A stretch of DNA of 10,927 bases from Cyanobacteria bacterium T3Sed10_344R1 (GTDB taxonomy: Bacteria; Cyanobacteriota; Cyanobacteriia; Phormidesmidales; Phormidesmidaceae): the NCBI GenBank assembly GCA_003566335.1, contig PXDR01000342.1, positions 1 through 10,927 on the forward strand, written 5' to 3'. A program made the translations under genes and the position numbers. This document shows, in pieces, positions 5,935-10,927 of this stretch. Within the stretch, counting starts at the first letter, position 1. Every line of letters begins with the position of its first letter. The notes beneath the pieces were generated by a model. That model saw only the letters and a list, made by a program, of their open reading frames with translations, searched no databases and was not told the origin of the DNA.

Positions 5935-6819
5935 TTAGACGCCCCAAACTCGGGGGATGCAGGCGGGGCGCGATCGCACTTTAGGCCGTAACTGCTGCCA
6001 GACGGCGACAAACCAAGCTTGGGCGGCGGCAGTTGACGCGCCGCGATAGCGACAGAGCAGCCCTTCTGCTAGCCGAGTGACGCCAATTTCTGTCGGCTCC
6101 CCCAGCCACAGCGCCCGGGCATCATTGACCCAGTCTGGGGGGACAACCTGGCCCACTAGGGCAAAGCTGCCGACGACGGGCTGTTGAGCCAAACCGTGGG
6201 GGCTGGTGAGGGCCGCACTGCCGCCCAGCAACTGCTGACGGTCAAGCCATAGGGGCCGACCCTGTCGCCAAACTTCGAGGTGCGATCGCACTTCCCCCTG
6301 CTCAAACCGCTCACCCCGAGCACTGCGACCAAACCGCAGCAGATCCCAGCCCCACCACAGCGCGCCGGGAGCTAGGTCAACCCGAGTGGTCTGGCGATAC
6401 TGACTGCCGTTAAATACGATGGTGGGCTGGGGCAACCACTCCAGGTAAGCATCGGCCTCTAGACGAAGGTGACTGTGCAACTGCGCTGCTGCCCCCGGAC
6501 AGCGATACACCTTGGCTGCCGCCGCCGTGGTAATCAACCCCTGGCTCTGCGCCCCGAGGTGAACTCTCTGGGTTAGCCGATCGCCGCCGACCAGCCCCCC
6601 AGCAGTATGGACAATTGTGCTGTGACAGACCGCTGGCCCTTCTGGATAAAAGGGGCGCTGCAATTTCAGCGGGGCTTGGGTGCGTTGGCTGACAGGCACC
6701 GTGCCCCCCCGGCGGCAGACTAAGTCCAGGGCCAAACTGCCGTGCCAACCCGCCGTCGGTTCAGCCACCGTCGGATGCGGCTCTGGAGCCACGTTTTGGG
6801 GATGCTCGACTAATGCCAT
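5935..6819 (-). CDS. ureD: Urease accessory protein UreD
   Basis: The 294-residue protein matches UreD (also called UreH): RRGGTVPVSQRTQAPLKLQRPFYPEG at about 36-61 (quoted in parts: RRGGTVPVSQRT, PLKLQRPFYPEG), HTAGGLVGGDRL at about 71-82, TTAAAAKVYR at about 97-106 and YLEWLPQPTIVFNGS at about 125-139. UreD binds the urease apoprotein with UreF and UreG and helps deliver nickel to the active site in the cytoplasm. The start ATG 6819 is supported by AAGGAG six nucleotides upstream. The TAA stop of the preceding DUF3318 gene overlaps that ribosome-binding site, which points to translational coupling. Length is normal for the family, and the downstream neighbour is ureA. Confidence 0.94.
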   Translation of the reverse strand: MALVEHPQNVAPEPHPTVAEPTAGWHGSLALDLVCRRGGTVPVSQRTQAPLKLQRPFYPEGPAVCHSTIVHTAGGLVGGDRLTQRVHLGAQSQGLITTAAAAKVYRCPGAAAQLHSHLRLEADAYLEWLPQPTIVFNGSQYRQTTRVDLAPGALWWGWDLLRFGRSARGERFEQGEVRSHLEVWRQGRPLWLDRQQLLGGSAALTSPHGLAQQPVVGSFALVGQVVPPDWVNDARALWLGEPTEIGVTRLAEGLLCRYRGASTAAAQAWFVAVWQQLRPKVRSRPACIPRVWGV

Positions 6820-6823
6820 CCTG

Positions 6824-6833
6824 GACTCCTTAT
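6824..6833 (-). promoter_or_regulatory. Ribosome-binding site of ureD overlapping the upstream stop codon
   Basis: On the minus strand the sequence reads TAAGGAG, then six nucleotides, then the ureD ATG. TAA (6830-6832) is the stop of the DUF3318 gene and also provides the first bases of the AAGGAG core. This fixes the ureD start and suggests re-initiation by ribosomes finishing the upstream gene. It is one of the few clear Shine-Dalgarno sequences in the window. Confidence 0.65.
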
Positions 6834-7441
6834 CGCTGTTGCCGCAGTTCGTCCGGCACCGGCACCGCCGACATCCCGGCCAGGCTGCGGAGATTCTGGC
6901 TGCGGATTAACTCGACAAAGTTAAGCCCCGATCGCCCTTCTACATAGGCAATCGACTCAATTGACGCCTGTAGGTGGCGGGCGGCGTCGGCTTCGCTGTA
7001 GCCCCGGCGTAGGGCCACCTGAACTGCCGCCTCGTCCGCCCGCAGTTCGGCCTTGGGGCCGCGACTGCTGCGCCACGCCTGAACACCAGCCAGCGCCCCC
7101 AGCCCCCCCGCCGTCAGCGCGCCTACGGCATCGAGTTGGGAGAGCTCAACCAAGCCCCCCACCAGCCCGGCCACCGTCAACCCCTGGTACAGGTCAGGCT
7201 TAAATAGACGCACCGCAGTCAGCCAGCAGACTTGGCGCAGAAAAGCTAGGTCGCGCTGGGGCTCGGGCAATTGCGCCCAGAGCTGTAGGTTGACCTTAAC
7301 TGGATAGCGGCGTTGCCACGGTCGCGGCATAGGAGCCGAAATCACGCTGGGTTGGCTGGGCTGACTGACAACCTCAGCCATCATCCGCCCGGAGGCGGGC
7401 ATTAAATCGTGCAGGCGGGGCAGTTCAACGTCTGGATTCAC
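6830..7441 (-). CDS. DUF3318-type conserved cyanobacterial protein
   Basis: The 203-residue protein of unknown function resembles the cyanobacterial DUF3318 family: an N-terminal NPDVELPRLHDLMPASGRM segment, an RDLAFLRQVCWL segment with FKPDLYQG after it, a Gly/Ala/Leu-rich stretch of about 40 residues that may be membrane-associated, then ADEAAVQVALRRGY, AARHLQASIE and NFVELIRSQNLR. I place the start at GTG 7441, which gives the usual N-terminus just before PDVEL and leaves a 23-nt gap after the upstream gene. The frame remains open to an ATG at 7636, but those extra residues lie inside the upstream gene and look non-native. It is sandwiched between an anchored protein gene and ureD, 10 nt from the latter. 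No catalytic motif is visible. Confidence 0.8.
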   Translation of the reverse strand: MNPDVELPRLHDLMPASGRMMAEVVSQPSQPSVISAPMPRPWQRRYPVKVNLQLWAQLPEPQRDLAFLRQVCWLTAVRLFKPDLYQGLTVAGLVGGLVELSQLDAVGALTAGGLGALAGVQAWRSSRGPKAELRADEAAVQVALRRGYSEADAARHLQASIESIAYVEGRSGLNFVELIRSQNLRSLAGMSAVPVPDELRQQR

Positions 7442-7464
7442 GGGTTCGCAGGGGGCAGATCGGA

Positions 7465-8154
7465 CTAAAGCAGTTCTAGGGTGGGCGCGAGGGTTGCGAT
7501 CGCACTTTCGATCTGATCGTACCCCTCTGGGGTCGCCGCCAATGCCAAGAGATAAATTTGGTTGTTGGCCTGGCGGGATAAAATCACCCCCTGCATCCCT
7601 TGGGTAGAGCCCCCCTGACTGAGGCTGCCCAGCCAAGAAATCTGGATGCCGCCTTCGTCGAGCTGCTGAAATCCCGTCGTCTGAAAGCCTTCCCCATCGC
7701 CAAACGTATCCCGCGCCACCTGGGCCAGGGTGGCATCGGTCACCGTCCCCACCGGCTCATCCGAGTCTGGCGCAATCGGCACCGTCACTACGGTGTAAGC
7801 CAAGCGACCATCTGCCGCCTCAAACACGGGCGACCCGGCATAGGTATTGACGCTAAATCCATTCAAGATCGCGACCTGGTAGCGGCCTTGGGGGTCGTCA
7901 TAACTGCCGCCCAGGGCCAATGGTTCAGCCGCCTCTTCTGCGTCTGGCTCAGTTGCCTCAGGTTCAGCCGCGTCTGGCGCTGCGTCTAGGTCTTCGGCTG
8001 GCGCATCCTCTGGGGTCTCTTCTGGATCGACCTGTTCCAGTTCCTCCTGGGCGATGGCTGGAGCCAGTTGCCATTGCCGAATTCCCTGACTGACCAACAC
8101 CAAGCACAGGGTTAACCCCGCCAGCATCAACGCCCATTGCCGCCGCAGTTTCAT
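7465..8154 (-). CDS. Anchored or exported protein with acidic linker, function unknown
   Basis: The 229-residue protein has a basic N-terminus (MKLRRQ), a hydrophobic segment at about 8-22 with a possible cleavage region near APAIAQ (31-36), and a very acidic Glu/Asp/Ala/Pro-rich linker at about 36-80. A globular domain of about 145 residues follows. The domain (QVAILNGFSV, AYTVVTVPI, then IYLLALAATPE near the end) is vaguely like the alpha/beta sandwich of PsbP/Mog1-like proteins, but I do not assign it to that family. It probably sits in the periplasm or thylakoid lumen, attached by its N-terminus. ATG 8154 is preferred over the upstream ATG at 8211 because it places the signal sequence at the terminus. 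It is the first gene of the minus-strand run leading to ureD and is divergent from ruvC. Confidence 0.7.
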   Translation of the reverse strand: MKLRRQWALMLAGLTLCLVLVSQGIRQWQLAPAIAQEELEQVDPEETPEDAPAEDLDAAPDAAEPEATEPDAEEAAEPLALGGSYDDPQGRYQVAILNGFSVNTYAGSPVFEAADGRLAYTVVTVPIAPDSDEPVGTVTDATLAQVARDTFGDGEGFQTTGFQQLDEGGIQISWLGSLSQGGSTQGMQGVILSRQANNQIYLLALAATPEGYDQIESAIATLAPTLELL

Positions 8155-8222
8155 ACCAGCCGCTCCCGCTTGCAAGACTATCGGTCTTAGCTTACTCGCA
8201 GTTGCCCTCAACCGCGCTCTAG

Positions 8223-8262
8223 ATTCTGGTTAATCTGGGTAAATTTCGGTGAATCTGGGGCG
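8223..8262. promoter_or_regulatory. Four imperfect 10-bp direct repeats upstream of the 8154 gene
   Basis: The units ATTCTGGTTA, ATCTGGGTAA, ATTTCGGTGA and ATCTGGGGCG follow each other without gaps, in phase with one helical turn. On the minus strand three of them contain TTAACC-, TTACCC- and TCACCG-like cores. That recalls direct-repeat response-regulator sites such as the cyanobacterial Pho box, although that box has an 11-bp period. The block lies 69-108 nt upstream of the 8154 start, in the divergent intergenic region shared with ruvC. Regulatory function is inferred only. Confidence 0.35.
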
Positions 8263-8404
8263 AATTCAGCCCTTGCTTAGCTGCCAGAGATAGGGCAGGG
8301 CTTGTGAGCCAGCGCCTCCCAGAACTCCCAGAGCCTGGTTTGGAGAAAGGCCGTTCAGGGATATGCAAAGATGAGAGCCTTGGATCAGTGGGGTCACCTC
8401 AGCG

Positions 8405-8896
8405 ATGAAGCAGCGGATTTTAGGCTTAGACCCAGGGTTGGCGATTCTGGGGTTTGGCCTGATTGACGTGGTCACAACCGGCGATCGCGATGCCCAGGTG
8501 ACCGTGGTGGACTATGGCATCATCGAAACTCCGGCTAAAACCCCGGTGGGTCAGCGACTCTGCACCATTTACGATGACCTGCATAGCCTGATCCAGCAAT
8601 GGCAGCCTGACAAAGTTGCGATCGAAAAGCTGTTTTTCTACCGCATGGGCAACACGATTCTGGTCGCCCAAGCCCGAGGGGTACTGATGCTGGTGCTGTC
8701 TCAGCATCAGCTGCCTTCGGTTGAATTTACCCCGGCTCAAATCAAGCAGGCGCTGACTGGTCACGGCAATGCGGATAAACCTGAGGTGCAAACCGCCGTG
8801 ATGCGAGAGCTGAGTTTAGATAGCATTCCTCGACCTGATGATGCTGCCGATGCTCTGGCTGTAGCGCTGGCCGCTTGGTTCCGCCGTGAGGAGTAA
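8405..8896 (+). CDS. ruvC: Crossover junction endodeoxyribonuclease RuvC
   Basis: The 163-residue protein resolves Holliday junctions by paired cuts during recombination and repair, working with the RuvAB motor. It has the RNase H-like fold signatures: ILGLDPG at 5-11 with catalytic Asp9, VAIEKLFF at 71-78 with Glu74, the NTILVAQARG helix at 83-92, TPAQIKQALTGHGNADK at 109-125, and RPDDAADALAVAL at 143-155 with Asp146 and Asp149 as the final acidic pair. Length is normal for RuvC. It is a single plus-strand gene, divergent from the minus-strand run starting at 8154, with a 250-nt region between them. No strong Shine-Dalgarno sequence is seen before ATG 8405. Confidence 0.97.
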   Translation: MKQRILGLDPGLAILGFGLIDVVTTGDRDAQVTVVDYGIIETPAKTPVGQRLCTIYDDLHSLIQQWQPDKVAIEKLFFYRMGNTILVAQARGVLMLVLSQHQLPSVEFTPAQIKQALTGHGNADKPEVQTAVMRELSLDSIPRPDDAADALAVALAAWFRREE

Positions 8897-8940
8897 GCTT
8901 GTTGGCTGGGGCAAGGGTGACGGAAACCAGCAAACTCTTG

Positions 8941-8990
8941 GTGTTGTTGGGTTTCACTGGGTTTCACTGCGTTACACCCAACCTACGCAG
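8941..8990. repeat. Dispersed-type palindromic repeat with internal GGTTTCACTG duplication
   Basis: GTTGGG (8946-8951) pairs with CCCAAC (8977-8982), and the sequence between contains GGGTTTCACT twice in tandem. The overall form (TGTTGGGTTTC ... ACCCAACCTACG) is that of a repeat I know to be scattered in intergenic regions of many bacteria, including cyanobacteria. It lies 49 nt after the ruvC stop and may act as a transcript-end hairpin. Confidence 0.55.
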
Positions 8991-8999
8991 GAGGTTTTG

Positions 9000-9022
9000 T
9001 CAGTCAATTTAGGATTGACTGA
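9000..9022. repeat. Inverted repeat, 9-bp stem and 5-nt loop
   Basis: TCAGTCAAT (9000-9008) and ATTGACTGA (9014-9022) are exact reverse complements around TTAGG. The repeat lies between the convergent ends of ruvC and the 9090 gene, where a bidirectional terminator would be expected, but neither strand shows a T-run after the stem. The function is therefore uncertain. Confidence 0.5.
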
Positions 9023-9083
9023 GCGCAGAATTTATAAAGCACAAATATAAAGCACAGAATTTACAGAGCGCAGAATTTATAAA
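9023..9083. repeat. Four-unit tandem repeat array (16/13/16/16 nt)
   Basis: Adjacent units GCGCAGAATTTATAAA (9023-9038), GCACAAATATAAA (9039-9051), GCACAGAATTTACAGA (9052-9067) and GCGCAGAATTTATAAA (9068-9083) form a gap-free array. The first and last units are identical, and including flanks there is a perfect 19-bp direct repeat (9021-9039 and 9066-9084). The array is AT-rich and lies directly after the stop of the minus-strand gene at 9090. It looks like slipped-strand expansion of a short motif. Confidence 0.75.
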
Positions 9084-9089
9084 GTGGCG

Positions 9090-9548
9090 TTATCGGTTGG
9101 TGAGCTGTTTGATCCACCAGCTTTGGGGTTGCCAGCCGGAGGCGAGCCAGCGGCCACTGTCGCCGCCATAGACGACGGCATCGTTGCAGCGATAGTTGAT
9201 GCTGAATATTGCGCCAGTTCCGGCGTTGGCTCCGGAGAGTAAAACTTCGGGGGACTCTAGGTTGACTTGACCAAAGCCGTGGTCAAACCGCAGCGTCAGT
9301 CCTTCGGGGGTGCGATAGGTGGCCTGAAGCTGGCGCAGGTTGAACACGATGTTGGGACGATTGCGCAGTAAGTCGCCTTCAAAGCGGCCAGTTAAGCGCT
9401 GTTGGCGACCAAAGCTATAGGCAAACTGAAACCAAGCGGAGATTACCCCCAGTTTTTTGGGGCCTGACGTGGACGAGCTATCCAACAGGCTATCGGCCAG
9501 GGGGTGGGCTGAAACGATTGATTTTGGGGGCAAAACAGGAACAAACAC
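9090..9548 (-). CDS. Hypothetical protein, unrecognised
   Basis: The 152-residue protein starts at GTG 9548. Codon choice in its last 110 codons matches the neighbouring genes, which supports a real gene. The C-terminal two thirds alternate hydrophobic and polar residues (FQFAYSFGRQQRLTGRFEG, then a TLRFDHGFGQVNLE region, then AVVYGGDSGRWLASG), suggesting a beta-rich domain. It resembles the strand pattern of some PEP-CTERM-associated proteins, but no sorting signal is visible. The N-terminus is doubtful. The frame stays open upstream to a TAA at about 9644 without any ATG, GTG or TTG, and the open part encodes a hydrophobic run, so an original signal peptide may have been lost by mutation. 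No function is proposed. Confidence 0.6.
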   Translation of the reverse strand: MFVPVLPPKSIVSAHPLADSLLDSSSTSGPKKLGVISAWFQFAYSFGRQQRLTGRFEGDLLRNRPNIVFNLRQLQATYRTPEGLTLRFDHGFGQVNLESPEVLLSGANAGTGAIFSINYRCNDAVVYGGDSGRWLASGWQPQSWWIKQLTNR

Positions 9549-9970
9549 TATAAGACCGGAGAAGACCCCTACAGGGGAGCTGGCGAATACAGCGGGACAT
9601 CCAGTGAAGCTGGCCGGTGGTCTTTGATTAGGCGGCTGGGCTTACAGGGGTAACCTGGGCTGGCTGTGTCTAGCCTCCTCAAAACACGCTCCCTGAAAAC
9701 AGCTTTTACCAAAGCAGCTTCTTGTTTGAAGCTAGGGATTTGAACCTGGGGAGGCGTTAAGCGCTGTTTAGAGACTGGAAGCTGCCTGCGAGGGCCGTTG
9801 GCGGAGGCGATCTTTCAAACAGCTTTTCAACCAACCACTACCCTGATTCAAACATTTTCCCGCACTTTTGCGGACATTGCGAGAAAATAATCCGCTGAAC
9901 TGCGTACTCTTTCGCATAAATCAGGGGATTGGCCCGTCAAGAAAACGGGGGGCACCCGAGTTAATCCGGA
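9549..9970. other. 422-nt stretch without a gene
   Basis: No convincing open frame or known RNA is seen. Small perfect hairpins occur: CCCC/GGGG around TACA (9566-9577), AGCTTC/GAAGCT with a 6-nt loop (9716-9733) and CCGCA/TGCGG with a 4-nt loop (9860-9873). The 11-mer AAACAGCTTTT occurs twice (9697-9707 and 9817-9827). The stretch is the leader side of the minus-strand gene starting at 9548 and the trailer of the gene ending at 9971. It could hold a small RNA, but nothing identifies one. Confidence 0.5.
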
Positions 9971-10927
9971 CTAATTGGCAGAAATGCTAGGAATTTGGGG
10001 GGCGCGGGCGGGGGACAAGAGGCTTTTGACCAGCTCGCGCCCTAAGAGGCCAATCAGGAGCACTTGAAAGCCCATGACGACTAACACACTGCTGAGGGGC
10101 AGGGTAAACTCGCCGCTTAACATCACCCAGGGAATGGGTGAGAACAAAAAGCAAAGCTGAAATGCTAGGCCGCTACCGCCGGTTGTGATCCCTAGGAAGC
10201 CGCCCCACAGGATTGGGATTCCGGCAGTTAGGGCGACGGCACCTTTGGCCCAGGTCACCCGCTTGGGGGTTTTCAGCAGCAGCATCCGCTGGGCCAGGGT
10301 GGCGTACAGCACCATCATTAGGGCGGTGATGCCTAGGCTGCACAGCACTTGGCCGAGGGTGCCGGGTTGGGTTGGTGAGGCTTGAAAAATCTGCGCCAGT
10401 CTGGGGGGTAACATCAGCACCCAGAGGGCGGTGAGTAGCAGCATGAGGCCGACATTAACTGCGATCGCAGCGACTCCCGGACTTTGTGCCCCTAGGAGCC
10501 AATCGGCTATTTTGCTGGGACGAGTTGCCCCGTTTAGCCGCTGACTGTGGCTCCAGTCCAGTAGGGCTTGACGACCGGGCAGCAGGGTAAACGACAGCAC
10601 CGCAAACACAACCCAGACTTGGGCCACCATCAGCACCAATCCCAAGACCGCAATGCTCTCATCGACTGATCTCGATAGGGGCATAAAAAAGCCCAGGTTG
10701 AGGATAAAGAGAGACAAAGACAGCCCGTAGCTTTGGCGCTTGCTGAGGGGGGTGGCGCTGGGCTGTTGATAGGCCCGATGCAGCATCTGCCAGAGCCAAA
10801 AGGCCAGGGTGCCCAGCAGGAGAATTTGGAGGCCATGACCGACGAACCAGTTTGCTAAGGGCAGCCCGAACCATGTCCAGGTGACGGCTTGCTCGATGCC
10901 CCAACTGTTCCAGAGATAGGTTTGATA
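9971..10927 (-). CDS. Polytopic membrane protein, 5' end beyond window (ABC-2-like, tentative)
   Basis: The frame is open from the right edge to the stop at 9971, giving 318 visible residues. The ATG at 10786 is internal because the 47 codons before it are open and equally hydrophobic (for example WTWFGLPLANWFVGHG and a LLLGTLAFWLWQ helix). I count about eight membrane helices, at roughly 13-28, 32-47, 68-85, 91-114, 150-172, 186-206, 220-242 and 266-292. A soluble loop follows the fourth helix (LPGRQALLDWSHSQR, then a SKIADWLLGAQSP segment). The overall pattern, with ATPLSKRQSYGLSL after an early helix, resembles cyanobacterial proteins encoded beside ABC-2-type ATPases, so a permease-like role is possible. 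That is recall rather than proof. No catalytic motif is visible. Confidence 0.75.
   Translation of the reverse strand, partial: YQTYLWNSWGIEQAVTWTWFGLPLANWFVGHGLQILLLGTLAFWLWQMLHRAYQQPSATPLSKRQSYGLSLSLFILNLGFFMPLSRSVDESIAVLGLVLMVAQVWVVFAVLSFTLLPGRQALLDWSHSQRLNGATRPSKIADWLLGAQSPGVAAIAVNVGLMLLLTALWVLMLPPRLAQIFQASPTQPGTLGQVLCSLGITALMMVLYATLAQRMLLLKTPKRVTWAKGAVALTAGIPILWGGFLGITTGGSGLAFQLCFLFSPIPWVMLSGEFTLPLSSVLVVMGFQVLLIGLLGRELVKSLLSPARAPQIPSISAN

Noticed and set aside
8266..8475. A 69-codon minus-strand frame overlapping the start of ruvC
   Set aside because: It is antisense to the conserved ruvC N-terminus and has no domain.
9023..9083. CRISPR array
   Set aside because: The units are short and directly contiguous, with no unique spacers between them, so this is a tandem repeat.
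9735..9746. GGGATTTGAACC, resembling a reversed tRNA T-loop
   Set aside because: The flanking bases do not form a 5-bp T-stem, and no acceptor, D or anticodon arms can be built around it.
9971..10786. Membrane protein starting at ATG 10786
   Set aside because: The frame remains open and membrane-like to the right edge of the window, so this ATG is internal and the gene is cut by the window border.

Overview
The window reads as part of a cyanobacterial chromosome. Eight copies of the octamer GCGATCGC (HIP1, highly iterated palindrome) fall in 10.9 kb, at 1525, 1795, 2533, 5970, 6282, 7496, 8481 and 10461. The gene set also fits: a DUF3318-type protein, a NadD/NrtR pair, urease genes UreD and UreA without UreB/UreC beside them, and a membrane protein resembling cyanobacterial ABC-2-associated proteins. 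No species can be named from the sequence alone. Most genes are on the minus strand; only the guanine deaminase tail and ruvC are on the plus strand.

Layout. 3-251 (+) is the C-terminus of a guanine deaminase. It converges on a minus-strand operon that reads nadD (2258-1644), an NrtR-type NAD regulator (1641-886) and a YkuD L,D-transpeptidase (866-273), with gaps of only 2 and 19 nt. Two perfect 21-bp palindromes lie just upstream of nadD and are good candidates for NrtR operators. Next, 2337-4058 (-) encodes a membrane-anchored GGDEF-EAL protein whose GGDEF motif is degenerate and whose EAL motifs are intact. It is visibly AT-richer than its neighbours. The roughly 320 nt before its start codon hold a series of perfect hairpins and end exactly at ATGA. 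I propose this as an ORF-less HEARO/IscB omega-RNA-like element.

From 8154 down to 4404 (-) there is a second gene run: an anchored protein with an acidic linker, a DUF3318 protein, ureD, ureA and a cytoplasmic S41-family peptidase. The first four are tightly spaced or plausibly co-transcribed. No ureB or ureC follows ureA. ruvC (8405-8896, +) is divergent from this run. The ruvC to 9090 interval holds a dispersed-type repeat, a 9-bp-stem inverted repeat and a four-unit tandem array. An unrecognised minus-strand gene with a GTG start (9548-9090), a 422-nt stretch with no gene, and the 3' part of a polytopic membrane protein gene (9971 to beyond the right edge) complete the window.

Functional themes are NAD synthesis and its control, purine/urea nitrogen salvage (guanine deaminase, UreD, UreA), c-di-GMP breakdown, peptidoglycan cross-linking and Holliday junction resolution. 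The points most worth checking are the putative solo omega-RNA in front of the GGDEF-EAL gene and the paired palindromes in front of nadD.
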